From assembly GCA_030704615.1 (NCBI GenBank), contig CM060732.1, positions 50,633,053 through 50,697,052 on the forward strand: a DNA stretch of 64,000 nucleotides, read 5' to 3'. Positions 13,381 to 24,959 of this stretch are shown here, piece after piece (position 1 is the stretch's first letter; each line of letters opens with the position of its first letter). The notes below the pieces were generated by a model. The model saw only the letters and a program-made list of their open reading frames with translations, ran no database searches and was not told the origin of the DNA. The position numbers and the translations under genes were made by a program. The DNA is from Takakia lepidozioides. Taxonomy: Eukaryota > Streptophyta > Takakiopsida > Takakiales > Takakiaceae.

Positions 13381-14929
13381 TCAGGGTTGTTTGCATGTGG
13401 GCTATCATTCTGTTCATCTATGTCATCCTTCCCCATCCAATGGCCATGCACGTCCCCCGCCATTTTGGTCTGTGACATGAACGGTGTGGATGTATTGAAA
13501 TTTACGGTTTCCGGCTGCTCGCAAATTTGATCCTCTTTGCACGCGTGTAGTTCTGCTGTGTACTATTTCTGCATGACGCGTGTGGTCTGCGGATGTGTAC
13601 TGTTCCTGCAGGGGTGCCGGGCATCATGATGGATCTCGGAGTTGCGCACGTCATTCCTTCTATTCACAGCTTGCGTGGCAGTTTGCAAACCCCCCGGATG
13701 GTTCTTCAACCACAGGTCGATTATATGGACTCCAACTATTTCAAGTGGAGGTGGACATCGTGTATATAAGGATGTTGCGGTCAATTCCTGGAGCAGGATC
13801 GACGATTTTGTGAGAGAGGGGAGGAAGAAAGGGCAGAGAGGCGCCACTCACTTCAACAGAACGGTGCCTAAAAGGGAAAGCATGAGGAGGGCGAGCTCTT
13901 AGCTCCAAGGGCCAATAGTTTGTCTGTTTTGTGATAAAGTCCGTCTTCACCTTTGTGGTTCTGGATGGTCTCTATGTGTTCTTTGTTAATGGCATGCTGC
14001 CATGTTTGCTCTTCTATTGTGTCAAAATGCTATGCTCTCTTGCTCCGAGTATTCCACTCCACCGACATAGTTCTCATCATTGTTCAGGTTCCATTGTTCT
14101 TTATGGACCTGAGGACAAGCGCACAAATGTAATACCTTTCTTTCTATCAAGAAGACACGCCCGATGCCCCTTGCTGGAGGAACCCGGCGCGGCAATGTCA
14201 ACCTCAAATTTGCCATTGGCATTCAAACAGAATTTCAGAGAAAACAATGCTCCAAATGGATGACAAAGTATCATCTCTTGTGATGCGACCTTTCGGAACG
14301 AATGAACACAAGGTGTGTGGAATCGACGGCGTGGACTCCTGGGAGCATTAGAGCATAGCTCTTTCACTGTGAAGGGATCAGTGGGAGCAGGGGATCAGTT
14401 GGAGAGCAGGGCACAGGGGGACCATAGCCTTATCCGATGTGCAGGGATCACGACATTGGGTCATCACCAGTGACCTATTAATCCCCCTATCGGATTCGAC
14501 ACCACCCGGCTGCCTCAGCATTAGGGGACTAGACACATAGGCCAAACTCCATTATGTATACTGCTCTGTATATGTTGACCATTTTGGGACCATGACGTGT
14601 ACTTGTGTGATTCGTAGTGAGGGGTGCGCAGGCAGGGGGAAGACAGCTTAGCAAATGCATGCCTTGGGGGGTTATAGAGAGGAATGATGGAGGGATGGTC
14701 TCTTCCAGGGGATCATGGCATAGCCCACAGGGGGGATCACATAATACTAAAATGAGAACAGAGGGGTTGCAGGGTTCGGGGTTCCCCTCCTGTGATTTCT
14801 TGTCATTGATTTCAGTAAAATGTTTCGCCTATTTTCAAAACAAAAAGTACTTACATTGCACATTTTTGTCTTTGTGTCAGTATGCCATGTATACTTTTGG
14901 TCTTCGACATTGGCTGTGAACGACATCCC
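13381..14929. other. Repeat-element interior, no supported gene
   Basis: It includes a run of about 15 C just before it (13336-13351) and, from about 14380, plus-strand G-rich GGGATCA/GGGGATC tracts of the same family as those in the transposase spacer. No intact protein was recognised. Confidence 0.35.
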
Positions 14930-16392
14930 TGTTGCCATAATTAATATCTTCAAGAACAATGCCAACGATTTGTCAAGTTGGATGGTGGCTCTTCGTCAAA
15001 GGGCTCCAGGCCGATCAGCCGGATTGGCGTCCCAACGATTCATTGTGGCGATGCCGATGCTGAGATTAACGCCATTTGGTTGTTCTCAATCCCTCCCCCT
15101 ACCAATGAACTTCCATTGCTTGGCTGCTTCTGCATGAGGGGAGCACTGAGAGGGGAACAGTCAATATGTTTCCTGCCAGGGGATCCGTGTAGAGGGGACC
15201 AAGTGTAGGGTTGCATGGGGGATCAGCGAAAGGGGATCGATTATGGGATCAGTGATCAGGGGACAAGGGGAGGGTAGCAGGGGATCAAGAGCAGCAGATC
15301 TCACATCCGACAATGATCGAGGGTCCAGGAGTCCAAGGTTGCATGGGGAGATCAGTGGAAGGGGATCAATTATGGGATCAGTGATCAGGGACTTCGGACA
15401 CTCAGGGTACCAGGGGATCAGGACCAACACATGTTTGATCCGACAATGTGAATTTTTTGGGCCTTTCATTGGCCATAGGAGGGCTCATGTATTCCCCTTT
15501 CATGCCTTCACCGGATCTGCATGAGGGGTTTCAGTCAAAGGGGATCAGGGGATCACGAGCAGGGAGCACTTATCATAGATTCATACTTGTATCTGATTTT
15601 GTGGTGGTCATGTTGTGGTGTTCTAGTGGCCTTGCTAATGTCGTTTTGTGGATGGTTCAGGCATACGTTCCCATGGGTGCCGGTTTTCCTGTGCCGTTGG
15701 CATGTTCGAAGGGCCTGGCTGAGGAATGCCATCGAGAAGATCAAGGATGCCCAGTTAAGGGCCGATGTCTTGCAAGTATGGGTGACATCATGTACAATAA
15801 AGGTGGTCCCATTGGTGACTCTTCGCAGGCCGGGGTGTTTAGATTGTATGAGTTACAACCAAAGTATCCCACAGCTAAATTGTTCTTCTTGTATATCCAC
15901 AAATGGTGGATCCCGAAAGTGGACATGTGGGTTGTTGGAGCTCAAAATATCCCACATGCAGGACAAGATACGAATGCTAGAATTGAAGCATACCATGCGA
16001 ACCTGAAGAGGCACTTGTCCCAAACAAGACGAAAATGAAAATGACGGGCGTCGACTGGATTGGTTGGTCTACATCCAAACAGGTAGCCTCCCACACATTA
16101 CTGTTACATTCCATCTTGAAAGCTAAAGGGTCATTGCAACTCTAGGATGGAACATTTCGTGCCAAATGCGGTGTGGATGACTGAGCAGATACAAGAATCC
16201 AACGTGGATTTACCCGAGCACACGGGGGATTCTGCGAAGGTAAAAAGCATATCTTCTCCAGGCACTGTATACACTATATGCAATACATCATCCGAGTGGG
16301 CTTGTTGTGACTGCCCAATGCCATGGAAGGAACTATGCAAGCATCAAGTTGAAGGTGTCAAGATGTTGCGGCCACATGTACAGAGGGTTTAA
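14930..16392 (+). pseudogene. Decayed MULE-type transposase with SWIM zinc finger
   Basis: The pieces appear in the right order but in shifting frames. A DADAEINAIW segment near 15050 matches the region of the second catalytic Asp. LCRWHVRRAWLRNAIEKIKD near 15690-15750 is the WH-containing block typical of MULE transposases. HKWWIPKVDMW, NIPHAGQDTNARIEAYHANL near 15900-16010 contains the expected catalytic Glu. LDWLVYIQTG follows near 16055. A SWIM finger, CCDCPMPWKELCKHQ (CxC...CxH), lies near 16310. A frameshift near 15775, stops and another shift near 16040 break it. A GGGGATC-rich spacer at about 15130-15570 splits the domain and may have been an intron. The gene is not functional as it stands. 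Confidence 0.75.
15209..15390. repeat. Two copies of a GGGGATCA block, 128 bp apart
   Basis: The block beginning GGTTGCATGGGG at 15209 recurs at 15337. Each copy continues with AAGGGGATC, then ATTATGGGATCAGTGATCAG. The repeats lie in the G-rich spacer that interrupts the transposase remnant. Confidence 0.8.
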
Positions 16393-19112
16393 TTGTCCGA
16401 CACTTGGGAACACGACTTGGGACATTCAATGGGGGCATGCCCAAGCTGCTCAACCTTGATCCTTGGTCCGTTTGCGGAGCCCCCGTGTGACACAGATCCC
16501 ATGTGTGGCATTGATCCCCCTGCGCCAGACACGGTTCCAGCTGGCAATGTCTGGGGGGAGCAGCTGCCCCACCATGCATCGCAGGCAACTGTCATAAAGG
16601 CCATCGCAGAGGAGATGCTCGGTTTGGAAGTCTGTGTGAAAGGTAACATGCCTCTTCATAAACCATCTTTTGAGTGACCTTCATGTCACGAGAGGAAAGC
16701 TAGCACAAATGGCCCACACGCAGGGCTGCGGGTCTTCTCCACCACACCTTGTAAGAAGGTTGAACGTGTTCAGGATGGATCGGAAATGGGATGAGTTTGA
16801 AGAGAAGAAAGGATTGGTAGAGGTTTCTATGTCACGGAAATCAAGACGTCTTGGATTCAAAAGAGTCTCAGCAACCCCTCCATCTTCGTCTATTTTGCAT
16901 GCACTTCGTCAAGTTGGGCGTCCCCATATGAAGGGTTGAGAGCAAGCAGGTTTATGCTCTCGTGCTCCCATTCAGATTGCTGATTTCCCTGAGAGTGCAT
17001 CTCAACGAAGCATTTGGTATCAAACAATTTCTCATTATTTCAAAATGGCTGAAGCGATGTTCAGTGACGCATGTGTTCTGTGATTCATAATGGAATGAAG
17101 GAGATGTGGATGATCTTTATTGCAATTGAGTCTGTATGCATGCATTTGCATGATGTTCAAAAACAAATTACCGCCCACTTTTATGTTTTAGCCTTTAAAT
17201 TAACAGTCCTGAATTCCAATACTGAAAAACGGTTGCCACCAGTCTCTAGTGCGTTCCCTGCCACCTTTTTTGCATTGCAAGCACACTGCTCTCCTCCTCC
17301 CATCATGCCCCTCCTCCCATCATCCCCCTCTTCGTGTAGTGCTTCGGCCTCTGCTCCCCTGGAATGGCAGAGGTTCCCTAATCCCCTTCATCTCCATTCT
17401 CATCACAGCTGGCCCCCTCAACACGTTGCTTCCCGAGGTTGTGCTCAGCTCCCCGTGATCCCGTTCCCATTCACTGCTCCCCCTCATCCCCCCATCCCCT
17501 GCGGCTCGCAATGGACTTATATGCCCGGTCCCTTCACCGTGCAATGCCTCCCCATGTATCACCCAAAGAAAGAGTTTGCTCAACAAGGCAGTGCGGCTGT
17601 CATCCGGCGGGGGCAATTATTGAAGCTAGCGCCTTGTGTTCAATGACCCATGATGTTTTGTGCGATTCACAGTGGTATGAGAGACATTTGTGGTGACCTT
17701 GGTAGGAACCATTGGATTCCATAGTGATATAACATATGGGACACCGTATATGTGGTTTTGAAAGCCTTCTGTCTGATAACCATTATACATTCGCTTCCAA
17801 CGTGAAGCGCCACCAGTTCAAAGTTCTCCATTTGAAAAGAGGATACCAATTGCATTTGCATGGCAATGCCCATAAAAACCGATGCTTCAGTATCATCGTC
17901 CCTTTCAGAGAGCAAATGACACTGTCTTGGGACTAAAGCGAAAGTTCTGGGCCTGGGTCATCTTCCGACTCTGGGCTCTCTGCCATTGTTGGGCAATTTC
18001 AGATTTTGCTTTGGGGTTTATTTTCAGTTTTTGTTGCATGCTTATGCACCACTCTTACATGCAAGGGACGTGACCTTTCATAGTGCAAAACACGGGACAT
18101 GGCCTTTCAGAATTGCCCTTTCACACGCGACTTTTCAACCAGTAATCCCCGATCCCCCGATTCGAAACCTGCCGTCCCTCATCCCCTCACCCCGTGGTCC
18201 CCTCATCCCCTTATCCCCAGCTCGACCTCACCGACATTCCCTCCATGATCCCCTCATCTCCGGCCTGTTCCCCTGGTTCTCTGATCCCTGTTGTCCCCAC
18301 CCGTTCCCCTGGTTCCCTGATCCCCTCATTTGCCCGGCCATCCCCTGGTTCCCTAATCTCTCCCGCCCGTTCCCCTGCTTCCTGATCTCTGCTAACCCCC
18401 TATACAATCCTTGTGTTTCCCTCCTGAGCCCCCTGATCCCCGATCCGCCCTGAACCTGAGCCCCCTGACCCCCCCTCACCTATCACAGAGACAAACGCTT
18501 GTATTTTAGCTTTGACCGTGATCCCCTGATCCCCCGATCCCCGACTGTAAAGTCCTGCTCCCCCATTTATCTATTCCAATTCTGATCTTCACAGTGACAG
18601 ACTGTTGGAGAGGCAAAGCATGCACTTACTCAAAAGATGCACGTAGCATCCCAAATCAATGTGCACCCGCCTAAACAATAGATCCTCCCAGGCCCGCACT
18701 GCACGTCGTATCCCTTTGGCATCGTTGCCCCTTGCACCACAAAACTTGGAAGTGGGCGGTTTCTGTTGCTGCCAAATTCATGAAACGCTCGGGCACGCAC
18801 CCAATGCGAAGAAATGCTCGGCAGGAGTCGACGATCTGCCTTTTGTCTTGCATTGTACCATATCTAAGCTGACCCTCTGCTAGGAGCACTTCTTTCAACA
18901 TAGTCTCCTGATTCTGAAAATTCCCAACGTCCGCCAACCTCCATGCAAGAAGAGTCCAAATCCCATGTGGTAGGGCAGTGTGTGAGCAGTCTGCGGTGCA
19001 AAAGCATCATGATATGACTGGGGCAGATGCCGTTGTCTGAAATCGGCCAAAGGATACAAGTGTGAAACAGGGGTCGAGGGTCCATGGTAGAAAAAACTTG
19101 GAGGGGAACAGG
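16393..19112. other. Transposase 3' flank with C-rich GATCCCC tracts
   Basis: An open frame continues to about 16677 directly after the SWIM finger (CPSCSTLILGPFAEPPC, AIAEEMLGLEVC) and may be the transposase tail. C-rich GATCCCC/CTCCCC tracts occur near 16490-16560, 17280-17500 and 18140-18560. A minus-strand frame at 18671-18937 (MADVGNFQNQETMLKEVLL, IVDSCRAFLRIGCVPERF) looks coding-like, but I do not recognise it. Nothing else is supported. Confidence 0.35.
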
Positions 19113-19136
19113 CACTACAACAAATTGCGGCTTTTA
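19113..19136 (+). repeat. CACTA left terminal inverted repeat
   Basis: 24 bases starting CACTACAACA. It pairs with 23007-23030 in inverted orientation with two mismatches. Confidence 0.85.
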
Positions 19137-19239
19137 CGTCTCTGTGTTATGACTGCAAATGCAGTCATGGAAGCCATTTACGACTTCCTGACTCTGCAGA
19201 CGTAAAGACCTAGTCAGTTGTGACATGCCAGATATGACT

Positions 19240-19690
19240 CTCCAGGCTGGCTGTTCAACACTGGGGTTGAACGAGATGTGGTGTCATGGAGTGCGATGCT
19301 TGCAGGGTATGCACAACTGGGGTGCGGGATGGAGGCTCCAACCTTTGTTGCAAATGAGGGGGAAGGGGTGAAGGCCGGACATAACGATTGTGTGCGTTTG
19401 TAGTGCGTCTGGCAGCCCTAGAAAAGGGCAAAGAGATCCCTGGTGACACCATCAATCTGCAATTGTACCAGATGTCATCCTGAACTTGCTCTGGTGGCCA
19501 TGTATGCTAAATGTGGGAGCATTGAGGATGCCAGGAGTGTTCAACACTATGGCTGAACCAGATGTGGTGTCGTGGAATGCAATGCTTGCAGGGTGTGCAG
19601 AGCAGGAGCGCGGGATGGGGCCTTTGGCACACCTGAAGCAAATGGATGGGGAAAGGAGTGAAGGACCTTCTTCGTTAACATATTTCACCC
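19240..19690 (+). pseudogene. PPR gene fragment carried inside the CACTA element
   Basis: The phrases ERDVVSWSAMLAGYA-like, LAALEKGK, VAMYAKCGSIEDARSVF and PDVVSWNAMLAGCAEQ can be read with several frame changes (for example near 19350, 19400 and 19540). This is roughly one and a half PLS repeat units. The wording is close to the broken PPR gene at 8.2-9.7 kb (ALEKGK, MYAKCGSI, VVSWNAM) but more decayed. Confidence 0.7.
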
Positions 19691-20699
19691 TGTTTTTCCC
19701 TGCTAGCGTTTGCTGTTTGACAATTCTAGGCTGTCATTGTAAGATGCTAGCAGCAAGGCGAGGATATATGCATGATTTGTGCAGAGGCATGGATAGCTGA
19801 AGGAGCAGGGATTTCGTGTGGTTCCAGATTCATCCAAGAGGGCCAGATTTAAAGCACAAAATTACCTGTGATTCCCTGTGGATCAAAAGCTACAAGAAAC
19901 CTGCATGGGTAGATGGTCAACTGGCAGCAGCGGCACAAGTGATAAAAATTTGACAGGCATTCACATCCTGACTTGGCTGTTCCCAACCCATCCTGCCATT
20001 GGCAAGAGATTCCACAGAAACTGATAGTTGTCTGTTTGACTGTATAACTATGTATCTCTTGCTTGCTTACAGCTTGTACTGTGACACGCGTAATGCTCTT
20101 GCTGTATTGAATCATTTCACGCCTTCAGGTTTCAAAACAAACATTACCGTCTTTCTTTATCAGACACGTGCACCAAGACAGAATCTCACCAAAAGATTGT
20201 TGGTGTTCAATAGTACCAGACATGAAGATAACTAGCACCAAAAGGGCATATGAAGCTTACAATGCTCTCCACTGCTATTAACCTGCACCAGGACTTTCAA
20301 TGGCTGTCTTCCAGTCCACCCACGGCGTGTTGTAAATGGCTTGCAACCTACAAATTTTCAAGAGAGCTGATTACCTTGAAAATTTCAAAACTAGCTTTAC
20401 AAACCTAATAATTCAAGCATAATCAGCATTCAAGCTAGGAAGCTGTACAAGCATCGTGTTGCGAGTAAAGCCTTTGCAATGTCACCAGAAAATCCGTGGC
20501 TGAATGGATGACACTGAAATAATGGAGCTTGAAATCTAGCCCTCTTGGACGAATCTGGGCCACACTCTATCCTGCTCCTTCAGCTATCTATGCCTCTGCA
20601 CAAAATCATGCATACATCCTTGCCTTCCTGCTAGCAGCTGACCAATGACAGCCTAGAATTGTTCCAAGCAACACCCCCAACCCTACTATCAACAAGCAA

Positions 20700-22060
20700 T
20701 GAGCTAACTTACAAAATTCAATATGCATCTCAGGGCCGAGTCTGATGAGAGGGCAAAACAGGCTGAATAGGTCCAAGAAGAACCTGTGCCCTCACCACAC
20801 TGTCCTTGATCTTGGTCATGACCCATGGAGGATTTGACCGACAAAAGGACCTCTTGTGTGTGATGCTTGTGTCTGTAGTCAAGTAATGTCGGATTGGTCA
20901 GTGAGAACCTGCACCACGGTGCAGCTGAGCAGGCAGACATTGAAACACGGCCTGCTAAGACCAAGCTGACTCTCCCAAGAACCTTATAAACATTAGGAAG
21001 AATATCAAATCATGGTACTAACAGGAGCCAACAACCCACATTTGCAGGATGGACAAACTTCTTCACATCATACATTAAGAAAAAGCCACACTTTGCGATT
21101 GCGGTTGTCGCCCCTCGAAGGATCTTTAAAAAGCTCATGCCAGCTCTGTTCAATGATCAAATTCAGGCTGAGTCTGATGAGAGGGCAAAACAGGCTGAAA
21201 TAGGTCCAAGAAGAAGGTGCCCTCACCACATTGTCCTCGACCTTGTGTCATGACCCATGGAGGATTTGACTGAACATGAACCCAAGATGACCTCTAGTAT
21301 GTGCTGCTTGTGTCTGTAGTTAGGTAATGTCGGATTGGTCAGTGAGAACTTGCACCACAGTGCAGCTGAGCAGGCAGAGATTGAAACACGGCCTACTAAG
21401 ACCAAGCTAACTCTCCCAAGAACCTTGTAAACATCAGGAAGAATATCAAATCATGGTACTAACAGGAGCCAACAACCCACATTTGCAGGATGGACAAACT
21501 TCTTCACATCATACATTAAGAAAAAGCCACACTTTGCGATTGCGGTTGTCGCACCCTCGTGAAGGATCTTTAAAAAGCTCATGCCAGCTCTGTTCAATGA
21601 TTCAAATTCAGGGCTGAGTCTGATGAGAGGGCAAAACAGGCTGAAATAGGTCCAAGAAGAAGGTGCCCTCACCACATTGTCCTCGACCTTGTGTCATGAC
21701 CCATGAAGGATTTGACTGAACATGAACCCAAGATGACCTCTAGTGTGTGCTGCTTGTGTCTGTAGTTAGGTAATGTCGGATTGGTCAATGAGAACCACCA
21801 CGGTGCAGCTGAGTGGGCAGAGATTGAAACACGGCCTACTAAGACCAAGCTAACTCTCCCAAGAACCTTGTAAACATCAGGAAAAATACCAAATCATGGT
21901 ACTAACAGGAGCCGACAACCCACATTTGCAGGATGGACAAACTTCTTCACATCGTACATTAAGAAAAAGCCACACCTTGCGATTGCGGTTGTCCCACCAT
22001 CGTGAAGGATCTTTTAGAAACTCATGCCAGCTCTGCTCCGTGCTGTAAAATCAGGGCCGG
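20700..22060. repeat. ~440-bp tandem array, about three copies
   Basis: The marker GAGTCTGATGAGAGGGCAAA occurs at 20738, 21170 and 21616 (offsets 432 and 446 bp). Intervening marks such as TTGCAGGATGGACAAACTTC and CTGACTCTCCCAAGAACC repeat in step. A truncated fourth unit ends near 22100. The repeated minus-strand frames here (MVL-GRVS-SACSA...) merely mirror the repeat. Confidence 0.85.
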
Positions 22061-22561
22061 ACGGGTAGAGATTGAAACACAGCCTGCTAAGACGAAGCTG
22101 ACTCTCCCAAGAACGGCGGGCTCCCAGCCGAAACCTCCTCGCACACATACCCTAGCGTTTCTAGGGTTGCTTGCTCCAGATGCGAAGGTTGATCCAACTG
22201 CGGGCCTCCCATGCATGTTTGCCCTCTCTCCCGCTCGCTCGCTCTAAGTCCCAACCCTCTCCCTCTCTCCCTCCCGCTCGCTCTAAGTCTGTTCACGCTA
22301 CCGTGATGGGCAACTTTTTAAGTTTTTTAACCTTTTTGTAAACCCTAAAAGCCCCTCTTTGATTTTTTATTTATATTTTCTTTTCTTAAAGGAAACCACA
22401 GGCCCTTGAGGAGGGGGGAAAATTCACCCGCCTTCATTTATGGGCCATAAGATGTACAGGATGATCAACGCCCAGACATACCGTCACGAACAATCCCACA
22501 CACGGGATAAGGCAGTGGGTTTGAACCCCAAACCGACACACTGTGCACTTACCAGCCGATG

Positions 22562-22619
22562 TGTTTTTTTTTTTTTTTAAATTGCATTTTGTTTTTGTTT
22601 TTTGTTTTTTTTAATTCAT
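22562..22619. repeat. T-rich tract
   Basis: Contains a run of at least 15 T followed by alternating G and T blocks. It lies within the CACTA element, in an AT-rich stretch from about 22320 that holds no gene. Confidence 0.8.
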
Positions 22620-23006
22620 TCTAGTGGTCAGAGTCTCCGGTTTTTCAAAATATAAATACTCATATATTATACATATAACCAGAAAAGCATGTGTCGACAC
22701 GTGCAGTCATGTAGTGATTCATCCATGTGATGATCTGGCAGAATGCATTAGAGCGAGAGTCATGAAGTCATATGTCTTTCTAGCAATATACACACGTCAT
22801 TCCAGTGTAGCCATGACCGTGACTGGTAGTCATATCTGCCATGCCAATATTGGTCAAATGTGTTTGACCTGTGTTGCGCAGAGTCCGGAGCTATGCAGTT
22901 GCATATTCGCCTTCCCCAGACCTGCATTATGACTTCAAAAGCATTTTACGACTGCAAATGGCATTTCTGCCACAAATCTGTCATGACTGCGCACCCATGG
23001 GAGTCA

Positions 23007-23030
23007 TAAAAGCTGCAATCTGTTGTAGTG
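23007..23030 (-). repeat. CACTA right terminal inverted repeat
   Basis: Ends in CTGTTGTAGTG, the inverted complement of the left end at 19113. Confidence 0.85.
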
Positions 23031-23182
23031 GGGGACCGGAGGCAGTCGGGCTGGACATTGACGTTTCAGCCAGGTGACAATGGCATCAGATTCTTTGGCA
23101 GTTCTTAGGAGAGGGAATTCAGGAAGCAGACGTCAAACGTCCTGCTCCTCCAGCAATAGTTCAATTATATCAAAATGGAGAT

Positions 23183-24750
23183 CTACAGATGAGGGGGGAG
23201 CAGAAGATGAGGGAGCAGCAAAGGGGGAGCAGCAGAGGGGGGAACGGTGCAAGGGGGACATGACGTGGGGGGACCTGATATGGGGTGAGCAGACCTGTTT
23301 GCAGCAGAGGCGGGGGGGGGGGGGGGGGTAGGGGTAGACGATGAAGGGGGAGCAGAGACGGGCATGATGGGGGGAGCAGCATTCACCGGACAGGAGGGTG
23401 TTACGATAGGAGTACTCATCTTTCCCACAAGGTAGCTCTCAAAATCTTCCAACTCCAGCCCAATGGATAGAGCACAGGGAATGCCGTCTTTACAGGTGCT
23501 CCATGCCCGCACTGATTTCCGCACAGCCTCAATTTCTCCCGCGGAAGCATTGATCTGCAGGCAAAAATGCAACACAGAATGAGCATTTACAAACCGGGGA
23601 CAATCCTGGGAAACTATTGGGGGGAGCAGATGGCCGGACACTCAAAAGGAGATTGGGGGGTGAAGCAAACCTGTTCTTGTAGAAGCCATCTTCTCCAGCG
23701 GCGTTCAGCCCTCTCCACTTGCTTTGCAAACCCTCCACTCCATGCAAAACCCACAAATGCATCCCAGAATCTTTCATCATTCTGGTCAGCAAAATTGGAA
23801 GGGAGAAGTCCATGTTGCAGGAGTATAAATGTTCCAGCATGAGTGATCAGGTGCAGTGTGTCGTGGTCGATGTCCATGGCCCCATCCCCTGCAAGAGGCC
23901 CCGAGCTCCCAGGCTGCTCCCCCTCGTCCTGATGAGTAGTCTGCTCCCCCTCGTCGTCATGTGTAGTCTGCTCCCCCACATCTGCGTGCCTTCGCTGTTT
24001 TCCGGACTGGCCCCCCTGATTTTGAGACGGATCCCCCCCATGTCCAATCCCCCCCATTTCTGCTGCTGGCTGCTCACGGCTGTAGGGATACTTTTTCTTT
24101 GGCTTTCTACTCGAAGTGACAGCGAGTTCAGGCCGCACTTTGGCTTGTCTCTCACGGGCGGAGGGTAAAGTAGTAACAATCTTAACCTTTTTTGCCCCCT
24201 TCTTTGGTTTGGTGCGCTCAAAATTGGTGTCAGACCCACTACGGCTACTCCTCTTGTGAGGGGCAGCCACTTGTGACGGTGTAGGCGCAGCAGGCTTCCA
24301 TTTTCTCGCTCCTTTGGGCTGCTGTTGCCGATCAGTAGGGGACACGTCGTCTCCTGGTAGGCGCCGCGCTTCGGGGTTTGTACACCATCTCAACCTCTCC
24401 ACAAAATTAGTAACCTGCTTTAGGAACTCGGCAGCAGGCCAGGGTTTTAGTGGCAACTGAACCTCGTCCCAACCATCCACCATGTTCAACCAAGGACAAC
24501 CCTCCCCATCAATGACATGCCTATTCAACCTAACCTTGTCCTTCATGGGCCGCCCACAAAACTTGCACTTATAGGGATTCATTTGTTTCGCGCCATCACA
24601 AACTCTGAGGTCCGCCTCTGCCTCCACTATCATCTCCTCCCACTCAGTTGGCATATACCAGAAAGGAACCTCGTCCCCTTTCTTAGGCTTGTGCCAAAAA
24701 ACCAGCATACCATCCTCAGGGGGAACAACCTTAGGCCTAGTCTTCGCCAT
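23183..24750 (-). CDS. Uncharacterised protein with a C2H2-like finger, two exons, repeat-element associated
   Basis: Exons 24750-23671 and 23554-23183 join in phase 0 (CAG|GTTTGC donor, CCTGCAG acceptor) for 483 residues. It begins MAKTRPKVVPPEDGMLVFWH. Residues ~55-85 hold a finger-like segment CKFCGRPMKDKVRLNRH followed by EGC. Then come a basic middle region (KPKKGAKKVK, RKPKKKYPYSRE), an acidic repeat with GEQTTH units, a C-terminal folded-looking block (FWDAFVGFAWSGGFAKQVER, AVRKSVRAWSTCKDG) and a Pro-rich tail. I do not recognise the family. An ATG at 24906 would add a very hydrophobic leader, but the charged start is more natural. It sits in the G/C-skewed repeat zone and stays open for 483 codons, unlike the decayed genes around it, so it may be a transposon gene under recent constraint. 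Confidence 0.55.
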
Positions 24751-24959
24751 CGGCAACGAGCACACGACGCCGAAATACAGAAAATAAAAAGCAAGGAACA
24801 GAAGCCAGAGAAAACAAGGAAGAGCACACGGATTGCAACGAACAAAAGGAAAACACACAGCATAGACAACAAAGAGGATATGAGTAGAGCAGCTGAAAAA
24901 CCACAACGAAGAGCCGCCACCGAAGAGTCACTTTGCGAGGAAGACATTCCGCACGTGCA

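Larger units (their letters stand above)
19113..23030. mobile_element. CACTA (En/Spm-type) DNA transposon, non-autonomous, 3.9 kb
   Basis: The left end begins CACTACAACAAATTGCGGCT and the right end is its inverted complement (AGCTGCAATCTGTTGTAGTG), giving 24-bp terminal inverted repeats with two mismatches. Subterminal sequence is rich in short repeats around TATGACTGC, ACGACT and CAGTCAT on both sides (19150-19240 and about 22690-23015), as is usual for CACTA elements. No transposase frame was found, so it would depend on proteins supplied in trans. Inside lie a PPR gene fragment, a 440-bp tandem array and a T-rich tract. The flanking trinucleotides (AGG left, GGG right) do not form a perfect 3-bp duplication. 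Confidence 0.8.

Noticed and set aside
12201-13417. Overlapping Pro- or Gly/Arg-rich open frames on both strands
   Set aside because: Stop codons are rare in such C-rich sequence. The frames have no start context, domain or consistent strand.
20704-21675. Minus-strand frames repeated three times
   Set aside because: They follow the 440-bp tandem repeat and show no protein features.
24751-24906. Hydrophobic N-terminal extension of the finger protein (ATG at 24906)
   Set aside because: 52 residues of Phe/Leu/Cys-rich sequence before a nuclear-looking protein are unlikely. The ATG at 24750 begins a normal charged start.
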